A stretch of 64,000 nucleotides of DNA from positions 868,001 through 932,000 of the forward strand of contig NW_002476353.1 of NCBI RefSeq assembly GCF_000189635.1, read 5' to 3'. The notes under the pieces are model-generated. The model did not search any database. It had not been told where the DNA came from and was given only the letters and a program-made list of their open reading frames with translations. Shown here in pieces: positions 46,083-60,642 of this stretch; position 1 is the stretch's first letter, and each line of letters opens with the position of its first letter. A program made the position numbers and the translations under genes. The DNA is from Tetrahymena thermophila SB210 (taxonomy: Eukaryota; Ciliophora; Oligohymenophorea; Hymenostomatida; Tetrahymenidae).

Positions 46083-49000
46083 TTTATATTTCTTGTTTTT
46101 TTTTACTTTACAATTAAATCTTTTTTCTTATATTATTAATTAATTGATGAATGAATCTCTTGTTTGGTTAGCTAAATTTTACATATTTTGATTTAAATTC
46201 ATTAATCAAATCTTTTAATATTCGTTTGTGGTAAAATATTACAAGGTACAATAGGGAAATTTGAAATAAACAGATCAAATCTTACAAATTTTAATCAAAA
46301 TTATATGATTGAATAGAATTTTTCTGATAAAACTTTATTCTTTTAAAGACTAATTGATTTCTCCTATTAATTTTAATTTGAAATTTTTAAGTAAAATCAA
46401 ATCTCTTTAAACTGTTTTTCTTGCAAACAATAGATTTCCTATTTAACTATTTTATTTTTTCAACTTAAAAAGAAAATAGGTTATATTCAATCAGATTTAA
46501 AAAAAGCTCTTTACTCTTTTTTAAAAGTTAGTTTTTTTCTAACATATTATTTAAAAATTAGAATAACAAAACATAAAATATAAATAATTTTGATATTTAT
46601 TTATGCTATTAACTTAACTTAAGTTTTTATTATTCATAAGCATACATTTTCTATTGATATAAATAGTAAAATAAACTTAAAATATAGATTGAGATCACAG
46701 AATATTTCTAATTTAAATGATAATAACTATATGTGCTTTTTCGAATGTTCTAAATATTCTAAAATTTACAATAATTTTTTGTAAAGAATATTTTAGAATA
46801 TATTTTGTGATATCAATTATCTAGTATAGAATGATTTTTTCGTCTAAAGTTTAAACATCAAACAACATTTTTTCAAGTTTGAAGTAAAAAATTTAATCAA
46901 AATAAAAATTGTATTATTTTAAATGTAAAATTAAAATCTGCTTTTATAAGATTTAACAAACATGAAGTAGATTATAATTATTAAATGTGTTAAAATAAAA
47001 TTTTTCTGTGTTTCAAAAGAATTTTTTTTTTATGACTAATATAAATGAATATATCAGATTGTTACTTTCTTAAAATAGCATAAAAGTTACTCTTCAAAAT
47101 TTGTATTTTTAATTACCATAATAGCTAATAATTATTATGATTATTTCGAAAATCCTAACTTTTTTTCATAAAATTAATTTTAATAAAATTAAAATGTTCA
47201 TAAATATTCAATTTGTTTAATAAAATCTGTTTTATTTTTTGCTTATATAAAAGGTGTTATAAAAATAGTTTTTTTTACTCTAAGTTTTATCAAATATAAA
47301 CAGAATTCGCTGGCAGATAAATATAATAAAAATTAAATTCTTGTTGTTGGAATATTTTATTCCTAATTAAAATATTAATTAATTGATTACATATTTAAAA
47401 TTTATGTTTTTACAGATTTTTAACTAAAGATTTTATTATGAAAAAATTTAATATTTCTTTCATAAAGTTGAAAATTTTTGTTTGTCTTAAATAAAATAAA
47501 AATTTTTAATTTTAAGCAGCATTTTTAGTACTGCTCAAAAATTAAAAACGGCAATTTTTTTTATTTCTTTGTTGATTTTAATTTTAGCAAATAGATTTTC
47601 TCATGCCCTTAATTTAAAAACTAACATTTCATATTTAAAAAAATGTTTGTTACTCTATAAAATAATATTATTTTAGCTAAATAATAAATATTATATTTTG
47701 TTTTATAGAAAATAGCATACTTGAGTTGTTCATATATTATTTATAACTTACTTTTATATATTGTTGATTATATTAATCATAATTTATAGAAAAAACCTTA
47801 ATTATTTTTTTAGTGATTGGTAAAGATTTTATAAAAAAAGAAGTGAAATATAATTCGAGAGAAACTTAAAAGCTAATTTTTTAAAAATTTAATAAAGGTT
47901 TTTTCTTTTATTATATAATTTTTTCATTCTGCTTTATATAACACAATTATTTATAAAAATGAGTAATATTGAAACAAGATCTATAAAAGTCAATTAATTT
48001 TATAAAATAATAATAGAAATTTATAACCAACAATTGATACTTTATTTTATAATTGCTAATAGAATTTTATTGATGATTAAAAAAATTCGATAAATATTTA
48101 GATTTCTAGTATTTAGCATTTAAAATAGTAGGTATTTTTGAGATATCTTAAAATATTCTATTTATATCTACAATAAAAAGCATTATTAAATAGATAGATA
48201 ATAAGAAAAATAAAATTTAATTAAAATGACTTTTAATTAAATGTTTTCATCAAAAATTTTCCAAAAAATATTTTCAAGCACTTGAATTTTTAAGAATTAT
48301 GATGCTGGCTTAATTCATTTATATTAATTTATTTATTCTTTTATCTATGAGTAAGAACAAGATTAGTTACTAATTCCAAAAATATGTAAAAAGTTACAGA
48401 TTTTTACAAAGAAAAAGCATTCTACTTTACTAGAATAGTGTTTTATAAATGAGATTGAATAATTCAAAAAATAAAAAGCTGTTTGCATTTTCACTAATCA
48501 AAAAATATTAATTATATTTTGTATTTATTTTGTAGCTAGTTAGAAACAAGTATATTTTTATAGCCTTAATTATATGCAAGAACTTAATAGATAGTATATT
48601 TTTACAGTTTAATTTAATTAAAAATTTTTAGTATTTAAATTTGAAGATTGAGATCATCAATCAATCAATCTATATGTATGTATGTATGAATATAAATTAT
48701 ATATTATAATTGATTTATTTGGCTAGTTAGATGGTTGGTTTGATTAATCAAAATTTTGTTTACAGAAGAAAATAAAATTGTTTAGAGTTACCTTAATTAA
48801 TATCTTTTAAGAATAATTTAAACAAATATTTATTTCAATTGATTTAATTTACTAGTTTGTATTTTATTTAAAAAAAAATATTAGTATTCAAATTTCACTA
48901 TTTGTATTCTTTTGATGAATTATTTTTGGTATCATGATTTTTAAATGCATAGAGCAGTAAATAAAAACACCATTAGATTAATTATAATAAGTTAGTAAAG

Positions 49001-51593
49001 TTAGAGGTTAGAATTATTTAGTTTTAATTAAAATTGAAAATTGTAACAGTAAAAGAAATTTTTAATATTGAGAATATAAAATAGCTGATGCAGATTTATT
49101 AATATAATTCATGTTTGTTTTTATTATAACTAAAGTTAAGTTATTAAGTAGTATTTGTAATTCTGTTTGGTTTATTTTATATTATTATTTGCTCAAAAAT
49201 TTCTTTAGATATTTCCTAGTAGTTTATTAATTGTTACTTGAATAAATAAAAATTAAATGCGTTTATCTTTATTTATTTTATTAAAATAGTGACGTTAACT
49301 TTTTGTGATCTTTAATTAAAACATAAATTCAAAAGTAATAACAAACATTTTTCTTTTAAGAACATCCGCTGAATGATATTTAAAGGCAAATATTTGATTA
49401 ACACAACTAGGAAAAATAGTCAATTTGATATTTAAAGTATTTTTTAGTCGATAATCTTACAATTTTACTTTTTGATTAACTTTATCTAAATGAAGAAATT
49501 TTTAATTGCCAAACTAGACTCTGCTTAACATTTAAAAGGGAAAAATTTTGGATTCCTTATTTGAGAGAAATTAATTAATTTATTTTTCACAAAATTTCAT
49601 TTATCCTTAAAACATAAAATAAAAATAGTATTTATGTTTTGTTTTTTATTTTCATTTAACTTTTTTAACTCTTGATTGAATATTTTTTTCAGTTTTAGTT
49701 GATATAGAAAAGTTTGTTTTTGAAATTTTCTTTTTTTATGATGCTTAATGAAATATTGATAGATGATTGGTAGAAACTCGTTTACATTTATAAAATTAAA
49801 ATTTATATTTAAAAAAAAAATAGACACATATTTTGATCAAAATTTTTAATAATTTATTAGGTCGTATTACAACTTTTCTTTAATTTTTTAAAAGACTTAT
49901 GTTGTAAAATAGTATGAGTTTTTTTAATTTTTGGAAAATTCATGATAACAATTCTAATAATGTATTTTTAAGGAGAAGAAATAATCGAAATGGGGGTATT
50001 AATAATCAAAATAGCATATGTATTTACCTAACTTTTACATATTTCAAATATAATGATTGGTGTTTTTTGTAAGTAATTAAATAATTTAATTATTTAAATA
50101 ATCAAATAAAAGTAACATGCATTTTAAAGTTAGAAATTAAACATTTGGAGTTAATGGCAAAAATAAAATAGTAAAGTATTTATATAAATAGGTATTAAGC
50201 TAAATTTAAGCTAAATAGATTTGAAATAAATCATACAAGTATGTATGTACCAATGAATGAAGGTAATTTGGCAGATAGGTGAATGAATAATGAGTGACTA
50301 GATTATCGAATGGTGTAAAAAAGAATATAAATAGAAGAATTGATATCACGATTAGAAAAAGTAAGGAAATAAAAAAGATAATAATATTAGCATAATTCAA
50401 TAGATTAGGTGGGAAATAAATTGAGAATGTATCCAATTATATGTAGCGAGATGTAATAATATAAAGAACTTTATATATTATAAATTACTTAAAGGCAAAT
50501 TTTGATTTGAGGGTAGCTCCTAAATTTAAATCTGCATGCGTGGTTTTAATTTATTGTTTTAAGTTCCTTGCAGGCATATATTTTAAAATAGTTTAAAATA
50601 AAATATTCCTCAATCTACATTAGTTAGTTATACTGATTAAATTATTTAAGAAACATTTCAACGTAATTTAAATTATTTACCTGGTCGCTATTTGATATTT
50701 ATTGTAACAAAAATGAAAAATAAATAATTTGATTTAGGCAAAATAAACCAGCTTAAATTAAAAATTGTAAGTATGTATGTGTGTGTCTTAAATTAAAAAA
50801 GGCTACATGATACGAGAAATATTGAAGCGAATTGAAGAAGAAACGTATTTTGTTTAGATGAAATTTTTGCTTTTTAAATAGACATTTTTTGTACTTTTTT
50901 TTTAAAAGTAATATTTTTTATATTAGATAATAAAAAATGCATTCAATACTGCTTTTATTATTTAAGCTGCTCGATAGCGCACAAAAGTAAAAAAAAAAGG
51001 GCTAATTTAAAGAAGTTGTAGTTTATTATTAAATTATGCAATTTTTTTAGAAAGCAATTATCGAATCAACCCAATCAAGCTTTTTATTTTAAGGTGAATA
51101 TTTTTCTTCTATTATTAAAACTTAATATTTAATTAATTAATTAATTTTCCTTTGGCCTCTTCATCCTTCCTTACTAATTATTTAAATGAAAAAAATTTAT
51201 AAACATTTAAACAAAAATTAATCAAATAAAAATTAGATACTAACAATCAAATAAACAAACAATTAATCCATCCATCAATCAACTAAACAAAATAAAGTCT
51301 AACTTTATTATACTAAATAAAAAAACCACGAAAATCTAATATAAAAATTACAAGAATCCTTATAAAATCACTACAATTAGTAACCAACTGACTAGAAATC
51401 TGTATAAACTAAATCATTAGACTGTTGAAATCTTTGCAGCTTACTTAAACCTACACTAACATACTAAACTCTTTTAAATACTACTTTCGTTTTGTAAGAA
51501 GAATAATATTTTGAAAGTCAAGTATATTTTATTTTAAACTTGCAACAAAGCAAACAAACAAACTAACTAAGTACTAATCTTCTAAATAAAATA
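46083..51593. other. 5.5-kb gene-poor region
   Basis: No gene is supported. Two minus-strand frames (49597-49827 and 50206-50436) are open even in the standard code; the second would encode a hydrophobic peptide, but neither has a good start, a splice context or coding-like composition. A (TATG)n microsatellite lies near 48672-48688. The remainder is AT-rich. Confidence 0.5.
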
Positions 51594-52322
51594 ATGGGCT
51601 GTGCTGTAGGAAAAGAAAAACCTACTTCTAGAGAAACCAAATTCACTTTAAAAGCCTAAGAGCTTTGCGAAAATTTTAATGAGTTGAAAATTGATATCAT
51701 CAAGACTAGAAATCTTTTATATTAAAAATTCAATATTAAAAACCGTATTAAATCAAGCAGCGGTGATTCGAAAAATTCTATTGATACCTAGACTTTTACA
51801 GGTAATATACAACATGTAAACAAAGACTTCTCCAAAAATACTACCTTTGTAAACATCTAAAATGAGGATTAGATTACAGGTGTTTAAATTTAAACTCTTT
51901 AAAATATTCCTAATACATCATAAATGGTAAGTATCGAAGACTTTATCATGATTGACACCGCTACAGAGTGGAAATACTTCAAGGAGACATATACAATTTA
52001 CACAAGCAATCACAAAAACACCTAAAAAATATGTGACATGTGTCGCTTTTTCCTCTAAAAAATGGAAGAATAAGTTAGCCATCTAGAAGAAATGAATAAA
52101 TAATCTGACATTTTGTACAAGTGTGTACGTGCATTTAAAAACGAAATGAAGAACAAGCGCTCTAACCTATTCAACGATCTTGGCTTGATTGTTGAAAATT
52201 CAAAAAAATTGCTTGATCAACTCAAGTCAACTAAATCAAACGTTTCTCAACTTTCGCTTATGACTTTAGTGGCTGATACATCAGATTCTTTGGTGAACTG
52301 CAATTCGATCCAAGCCCACTGA
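51594..52322 (+). CDS. N-myristoylation/palmitoylation-signal coiled-coil protein (242 aa)
   Basis: A single open exon runs from ATG 51594 to TGA 52320-52322. The protein begins MGCAVGKEKPTSRE: Gly2 with a small residue at position 5 (Val/Gly region) and Lys at 7 fits N-myristoyl transferase substrates, and Cys3 is a likely palmitoylation site, so dual lipid anchoring to the plasma or ciliary membrane is inferred. The body is helical and polar; residues about 155-225 look coiled-coil (FFLQKMEEQVSHLEEMNKQ). A Cys pair (CDMC) precedes that helix. No signal peptide or membrane helix is seen. The A-rich leader with CAAA repeats before the ATG is typical of ciliate 5' UTRs. The family is unrecognised. 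Confidence 0.78.
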
Positions 52323-55300
52323 TCCACAAAACTTTTAAAAAATTTTCAGATGTGAATAGCAAGATTGTAAAATACTAAACAAATAAACAAATATATTACC
52401 AACTTTCCCATAATTAAATTACAATAAATAGATCAACTTATTACAAAATACTAATTTCGACTACCAAATATAAAATAAAAAACATAAACCAATCAACCAT
52501 ATTAACCAAAACACCCTTTCCCAAATTTCCAACTATTGTTTTCCTCTAAATTCTCATCCTTCATTCTTTTCTATTTATCTTTGTCTTTCTTAATATAATA
52601 AACTATAAAATAAAAGCGTAAACAAACAAAATAACTTCAAATTTTAATAAATTATTATTTTGTTGCATTCATATGTATAAAATGCATATCTACCAATAAG
52701 TTATTTTAAATTATTTGCCAAAATATACCAAACCCTCATAAATTAGAGCTTAAAATTAAATTAGTTATTCTAATGTTATTTAGCTACCAAAAAACAATTA
52801 AATTTGTTAATAGTAAATATAAACTGACCTCCAATTAAAAAAAGCATTTTTAAATGAAATTGCTTATTGAGCCTTACTAATATTTAAGTAAATAATTTCA
52901 AATTTGAGTAATTAATAATAATCGCTTTTAGTCAATAACTTAGGCCTTGATTTTATAAATATATCACCAATCACAAAAACAAAAAATTTTAAGAAAATTT
53001 ATATAAATTCAGGAACGAATAATTTAAAATTTCCCACTTACTTACAATCTAAAGTAAAAGAATAGATCAATCTGAAATAGATAATGTGCAGACTTAACCA
53101 AGATATTTTTAACTAATTAGAATAGCATTAATCTTCAAAAAAAAAAAAATGAACTCTACATGAATCATATTTTTGTAGTAATCTATTTCTTCTCAAAGAT
53201 TCGAGAGCTAGATCTAAAATACCTAATTTGAACTTGATTTTTATTTTTAATAATTTTAAGTGATTATGGCTTAAATAATTCTACTTAAAGGAGCTTATTG
53301 TAATTATATTCTATACCAATAAAATGAAAAATTCAACTTTTTATTATTTCTAATAACCACGCAAAGAAAAATTTACTGATCCTATATGTCTTTAAAGTTA
53401 ATTTAATTGATCATCAAGCAAGCATTTTATGGCACTGTATCAAATTTATAATTCTAATTAGAAATAATTGGTTCATTGAGATAATTAATAAGTTGCGATA
53501 GCATAAATTTAGCATTGTTTCATTCAAAAAAAACAAAAATAAATTGAAAACTCAAAATTATTAGCGAATAAAATTAGATTATGTCTTACTAATATATACA
53601 TTCATTCACACATCACCATCTAATAAATTTTATTAAAAATTCTAAAAATTAACTAATTTTTCATCTCAGTATTTGAAAAATTAAAGTTTTTAAGTAGATT
53701 TTTATACTAACCTTATTGATTATTTCATTTAATCCAAGTTATTTATCTTGGTAATATTTAATAAAAATACAAAAATAAGCTAGATGATGCGTTTAGTTCT
53801 TTAGCTCTGAAGAAATTCAAATTTAAGCAGAGGATAGATAGTTTATTAAAAGATAAATACTTAGTTAGATTAAAAGAGAAATAAAAACTTTTTGGATGGC
53901 TCATAAAGCATAACGCAAATCAAAATACAGTCACTTGAATCATATAAACAATAATAATAAAAAATACTAACATAAAAGAGTGTAAAAATTAAACAGCAAG
54001 GAAGACATTAAAGTTATATTATCTCCATCTTATATTTCAATTTAAATTACATTATAATTACTACTTAATTATTTAGATGATTATTAAAATTTATTATATT
54101 ATGTGTAAATTATTTGTTTGTTTTCTCATCTTTCTTTTCTTTCTCATACATTCACTTATATTCTTATAGTTTTCTAATAAACTACCTCATATTCTTATAA
54201 TCAAATATCTTATAGATACAAAAAAAGGATACTAAATATCTTTAATTTTTTTATCTTTTATTTTTGATAATTATTTGTAACCTATACCACGAGATCCACA
54301 TAAATTCAAGCAGCTTTGAGTTCAAAATAGAAAATAATAAATAATCAAATAACTTATTTCTTTAAGATAGATTACATTATTCGATAACATTTTTGTTTTC
54401 AACTTTTGTTCCCCACTTTTGCTTTTGGCTGTACAATATAATAAACACACACAAACATTTTTGAAAAAAAATTTTACACCATTCTAAAATTAGAAACATA
54501 ATTTTAGACTCCAAATAATAAATAATTACATGGTAAATTGAAAATAAAATTAAGAAAAGATGTTTTAATTATAAAGCTTAAAAGTATTTATTTAAATTAG
54601 AATAACATGTGCACTTTGAGTAATGTAATGTAATTTGAATTGAATATTTCCTACCAGCAGCCAAGCTCTAATCTTTTATGAAATTCCTTTAAATTGATTT
54701 TTATATATATTCTTATTAGTTGATAATTTAGGTATAGTATAATAAACAATAAATTTACTATCATAAATAAAAAATTTTTATATTTTAAAAGCAGAGATGT
54801 AAGTTTTTAGACCAAAGGAAATTTTTAAAATGTGGCTTTATTCTATGTTTTGGCATCTTTAACACCTCCACTGATTTAATAGAAATAACAAAATAATTTC
54901 ATCAAACTAAAGAAAATTATATTAAACAATAGAAATGCACTGTATATTTAGTTCAAAAATTTTTGATTTTTGATAATTTTACTCATGATTTGTATTTGAT
55001 AATCAAGTATCTTTTACAATCAAAATTTCTTTTGGTGGTTGTGCTTACAATTTAGCAAATATTGCTTGCTTCTTGTGTTTTTAATAATTAAAAAAATTGC
55101 TTATTTTAATTTAAATTACACATTAACCCACTTGCAAACATAAAGTGTAATACAATTAATATTTTTCTTTAAGCAGGAAAATTCATTTAATTTCTATACA
55201 ATATCTTAAGAAAGCTCCCAATATATAAGTAAAATCCCACAAAATTTGTCTTCGAAATAATTCTAATCAGCTAATAAATTTAAAAATAGCTATTCTTTTG

Positions 55301-57223
55301 ATTGCTTCACTTTTTAATAAATTATAATATGATATTTGAATAAAAGAGTGAGCTGATGTTACTCTAAACCTTAATTCATTCCTACCATTAAAATACTTTG
55401 GTAATTTACAATTTGTAATCCTCTAAATAAGAATTTATTAAAATTTATGATTGGCTGTGAATTCACAAGTTAAACTGTGTTTTTAGTGAATATCTTACTA
55501 TGAATAATCCTCAATACAAATATATTTAATACTATTTATTAAATTAAATTAATCTGATAATTAAGCAAAAACCACTCTATGATATTTTTATAAATTTTAT
55601 TGATAGAAAAAAAAATTACTTTTTCGTTCATCCTGTAAATAAATTAAGTGATTTTTATGTAGCAGATTACAATAAATTGTAAAGTATTATTGCAAATACA
55701 TCTTTTATCCAAAAAATATTTGAATTATTTACAATTATAAAGAAAATCTTTAATTAAATAGCAAAAAACATACCCATATTTTTTTAAATTAATCACTATC
55801 AAAATTTTCAGAATAGAGTATTTTATAAGAAAAATTTTGGAAGTAAAATTTATTTTTCTCTTACCTAATTTTATGTATTAAATTTTTCTTATACACACAT
55901 TCGCTCACTTATTTGCTTTTTGTATGATAAATATGATCTGAAAAAATATTTATTACTATTTTCTCAATTTACATTACCAAACTAAACAAAAACAAAAAAA
56001 GCTATTTAAAAAACAACATTTAAGTGCTAATAAAAAAGCCAGATAAATAATTTATTTTATCTTAATGATTGCTTTTTGAGTGTTCTTTAATTGAAACCTA
56101 TATAATCCATTTATTTATTGTAAAAACAAAATCAAATTTCATCAATTCCTTCTATTTTTTTTTAGTTACATTTTTACCTTCTTTAGCTTAGAAATACAAT
56201 TTATTGTATTATTTAATCATATATTTAATTCAAAGAATGTTTAAAAGTTAATACTTTTAATAATTGATCTAACAATATAAAATATTTAATTGGAATTTAG
56301 AAAATATATTTTGAATACATCCAAAATTTATAAATTGTAAATTAAAGAGTCATATTTATTTTTTCAGTAAGAAAAGATTATTCCTTCTAATATTTTGTAA
56401 TAAATATGGGTTTTAACAAAGTTAATTTTTTTCTTAACAGATGTTGTTCCGTTTTTATGATTGAATGTATTATTAAATTCTTTGAAATCATCCTTACTTT
56501 TTTTAAAATGAAATTCAGATCTTAATTTTTGAATATTAACCTTAAAATATTTATTAAATTACATGAATTAAATGGTAACTTTGTAAACTTATTATCTTTT
56601 AAAATATGATAATACATTATTATTAACATTTATTTTAGTTTTATGTCCTACTTATTGTTTAGTTAGCAGTTATGATCTGTTTTAATTTATTAAAATGACA
56701 CATTTTACCTTCTTCCTTAAAGTATGCTCTTAGTAAATAGAGATGAAAAAAATATTTTAAAAATATGTTGACCAAAAATAGTTTCTTTTCTTATGATTAA
56801 CAAATTTTAAGTTTTTTTAAAATAAATACCCAAGAGTCTAACCAAAAAACAAGGATTACCTTCTGATTCGTTCATTTTTAAAAATTGTTTCATAATTAAA
56901 ATATAAAATTAAATTAATTTTAAACAACTATTTTTTTGATAAAATTAAGATTTTTGAAGCATTCAAATAAGTTTTAATATTTAATATTTCATTTAATACA
57001 AAGTATTTTTTAATCGTTCGTTTGTTTAAATGACAAATAAAATATATTATTTAAAATTAAATATAGATCGTTGCTTCATTTGCTCTTTCATTTATTATTT
57101 TATGTATGTTTTGTAAATATTAAATAAAAAATATTGATTTTGAAAGATATTGCGCAAAATTAAATTCAATTAATAATTATTAAAGAAAAAGGATATAAAT
57201 AGCTAAAGAATAGATAGGTAGAA
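52323..57223. other. 4.9-kb gene-poor region
   Basis: AT-rich, with no confident gene. It includes coding-like segments at 53084-53263 and 53720-53938 that are listed separately, and the promoter of the ARP5 gene at the right end. Confidence 0.5.
53084..53938 (+). pseudogene. coding-like fragments, possible gene relic
   Basis: Two plus-strand segments in the same frame read like protein. The first, 53084-53263, begins MCRLNQDIFNQLEQHQSS, meets an in-frame TGA right after a run of 13 A (53150-53152), and then continues with LHESYFCSNLFLLKDSRARS before a second TGA. The second, 53720-53938, contains DDAFSSLALKKFKFKQRIDS and LVRLKEKQKLFGWLIKHN before TGA. The stretch between has further breaks. 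This may be a decaying gene, or a gene whose introns I could not place. Family unknown. Confidence 0.3.
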
Positions 57224-60102
57224 ATGAAGACATAGAAATATTTAAGAGAGCCTTAAAGATTTTTGATATATGATGTGCGTTAATACAATAATCCATTATA
57301 TGAACCTGCTAGCGATAGAAAACCTACATTGATTTAGAATGATTATAATACAGAAATACCAATTTTAATTGACTATGGTAGTGGCATAACAAAAGCTGTA
57401 ATTTACAATTTTAATTGCTTATTTTTTTAATCGCTTAATATAATTATTTTTGTTAAAGGGTTGGGGTAATAGTACTAAACCTGATCTCTCAGTGCAATCA
57501 TTACTTAGCAAGTCTAAAGACTCAAAAACTAGCATAACTTAGGCATTAACTTCTAGCAAGATAAAAGATGTTGATTTATTCAAGGGAAATTATAGATCGC
57601 CTTATGAAAGAAATATAATATAGCAATTTGGTTTGCTAGAAAACCTTAATGATTTTATTTTTAATGAGATTGGTGTAGTTGAATCCAAGGTAGATCATCC
57701 TTTGATTATAACTGAACCTGTTGCCAACCCAGAATATTGCAGATAAAATTTGCTTGAATAATATTTCGAATGTTATGAAGTAAAAATATTTACAAAATAT
57801 CTTTATTTTAAAAAAGATGTTAGTTAGACGCTAAGGGTGATATATTTTTAAAAATTAGATTCCTTCTGTGATGATAGGTGTAGATACATTTTTTGCAACA
57901 TTTTATGAATTCGGGTAGGATAGATATCAATCTGAAACATGCTTAATTATAAGTATAGGCCACACCACATGCCACATTATTCCTATGGTAAATGGCTAGA
58001 TAATTTTTGAAGAAATAAAGAGAATAAATGTTGGATATTTTAATAGCTTTGAAGTTCTATATAAGCAGCTTATTTTAAAGAACAATCATTAAAAACATCA
58101 CTTAGATTATTAAACTGTTTAAGCAATACATTTGAATAATTGTTCTGTTGCTGTTAATTATGATGAATAGCTTAAATATTTAAAATTAGGCACAGATGGT
58201 TTCCAAAATAAATTTTATAGCAATCCTATTGTAAGAGAAAACAACATTCTTACTGATTTAGAGTGTCTATAAGAACCTATTTACATAGATTTCCCTATAC
58301 AATAAAAAATTATAGATGAAAGCGAACTTCTAAGAAAGTAAGAAATTAGATAGAAATAAGCAGAGAGACTTAAAGAAGCAATGCAAAAAAAAAGGGAAGA
58401 GAAAAAAAGAGCTCATGAAAAAGAGTTAGCAGAACTAGAATCATTAGAAATTAAATTCAAGGAAGACTAACAATCAGCAAAAGTAAATTAAAAATTTAAA
58501 TAGGAATATTTTTTAATAGAGTTGTATGGTGCATTATTAATATTATTAATGATTCGATAGATAGATTGATACCTGTTCATATTAGTTTTAGAAATAAATT
58601 ACTTTCAATTTGCTAATTCAATTAATAAGTTTGAATTTATTTTTATTTTGGCGGAAGTTATCAATCACCAATAAAAATTTTATTTTTCATATTTTCAGAA
58701 ATATTTTAACAAATATTTATTTTTTAAAAAAGATGGTTATAGAGCAGTATTTTGGTAAAGGTAAGGGAATAGAAGAAGTTCGTAAAAGAATATAAAAAGT
58801 CAAAGTAAAACTAGGCTTTCTCCCAAAAGACACTTTGGAAGAAGATAAATATACCCTAATAAATATTGCAGATTCTTAGCTAACAGCTTAGCAACAAAAA
58901 CAAAAAAAATTACAAATAATACAGAAGCAAGCTGCAGAAACAAGAGCTGAAAAAAAGGCTCTTGAAAAATAGAAAAAAGAGGAAATAATTAAAATGAAAA
59001 CTTCTAACCCAGAAGTTTATCTGAATATGCTTTATGAAAAAAGATTAAAAATAATAAAGAAAGTAGATGAAAAAAAGAAACATCAACAAGAGCTTTCCAC
59101 TAGAAATTCTAGAGTTAACTAAAAAAGAATGTAAACTATTGCTTAGTTAGGAGCTTCTGAGAAAGTATTTCAATCTATTTATTTTTAAGAATATTACAAT
59201 CTAATTTACTTTTTATTCATTCAAAGATCGGAAAAGATGATAATTTTGGTATGAACGATGAAGATTGGAATATCTATATTGGCATACAAAAGGACTATGA
59301 ATCAGATGAAGAGAATTAAGAAATGAAGCTAAATGAAATCGAAATAGAATTGAGAGAAATGGATCCAAGTAATTCAAAAATACTTTTTTTATTTAAAAAA
59401 TTTTTTTTTCTTCTTTTGAAATTTTTTCTTTGAAGTTATTAAATAAAGAAGATTAAATTAATAATTTTATAAAGCAATATTTAATTGGTTTTTTTCTAAA
59501 AGAATTGCTAATAATTATTCAATTATTTTTAAATATATTTGTTTACTAATATTATTTTATTTTAGATTTTGATGATAAAATCAAAATTGGTGAAGTAAAT
59601 CCGTACGGTCTTAGTATGTAAGAACCATTTATAGAACTTTCAGTAGATCGCTTTAGAGGTAACGAAGCTATATTCTAGCCAGGAATAGTTGGAGTTGATC
59701 AATCAGGTCTTTCAGATGTTATCACATTTGTGCTTAACAAATTCCCAGCAGAAACATAAGCAAAGCTTCTTTCAAATATAAGAATCACTGTATTTAAATT
59801 AAAGAAAATAATATTTATTTAATTTTTTTATATATTTACAGGGAGGAGGTAGTGTTATGCAAGGATTAGCTAAAAGAATGGAAAGAGATTTAACTTCTAA
59901 CTTCAAGGTAGGAAGTGTTGTTTAAGTTAATCTTATGTCGGAACCTATATTTGGTGCTTGGCTAGGTATGCAAAAAGTTTATAAATAATATGGAAATAAA
60001 TTAAATGATTACTTTATTTCTAAGCAGGAATATTTTGAAAAAGGATCTTCTGAAGGTCTTTTTAAAAGTAATCCTTTTTCAAATGTTGTTATTCCTTATT
60101 GA
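57224..60102 (+). CDS. ARP5: actin-related protein 5, INO80 complex subunit (725 aa)
   Basis: Exons are 57224-57397, 57459-57779, 57859-58482, 58733-59164, 59227-59368, 59566-59789 and 59842-60102; all phases fit and the sum is 2178 nt. The actin fold opens with IPILIDYGSGITKAGWGN, then the RSPYERN and DHPLIITEPVANPEYCRQ blocks and ECYEIPSVMIGVDTFF. A long charged insertion (about residues 370-540, Lys/Glu/Gln-rich, coiled-coil) interrupts the fold, as in ARP5. After it come ELSTRNSRVNQKRMQTIAQL, DDNFGMNDEDWNIY, FQPGIVGVDQSGLSDVI, ITGGGSVMQGLAKRMERDL and FGAWLGMQ. These features, the insertion and the length (yeast protein about 755 aa) identify ARP5, which with IES6 couples the INO80 ATPase to nucleosomes in the nucleus. 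The third intron is 250 nt. Confidence 0.93.
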
Positions 60103-60642
60103 GTATATTTTTTATATGAAAGTGTTTGTATAAATATGGCTTTGCTAAAATCAAATTTAACTTGACTATTTTTATGAATTTGTGTACTAATTATAGTTTT
60201 TATTTTGATATAATTTATTACTTTTTAATATAGTAGTTAGTTGTGTGTGGTGTAATGAAATAAATTTGATTGGATATTAAAATAGGAAAAATAAAAAAGA
60301 CATAGTATCTTAATTAAAAATATTATTAAATTTAAGATAAAAGTATGAGTAAATTTAATGTATTAATAAGCCAAATAATATATCTCCTATAACATTAATT
60401 GATATAACAAATGGAGACTGTTTTGTGTTTTATAATAATTTTACAGAGTTGCACTAACCTAAGGAAATAATAATATTCACAGATAGATAAATAAACAAAC
60501 AGTGAATAGTATTCACTAGTTTTTGTGAATTTTATTAATAGTATGAGTAATTAAATTAAATTAATAAGAAAGAAGATAATTTATTAAATATATTACCAAT
60601 TAAATCATAAATATTAATTCTTATTTATTATATATAATATTC
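60103..60642. other. intergenic
   Basis: Spacer of about 540 bp between ARP5 and the MORN gene, both on the plus strand. It is AT-rich with no gene. Confidence 0.55.

Noticed and set aside
50206..50436. 76-codon minus-strand hydrophobic frame
   Set aside because: It is open in both codes but runs on as low-complexity sequence and has no good start context; hydrophobic peptides are expected from T-rich DNA.
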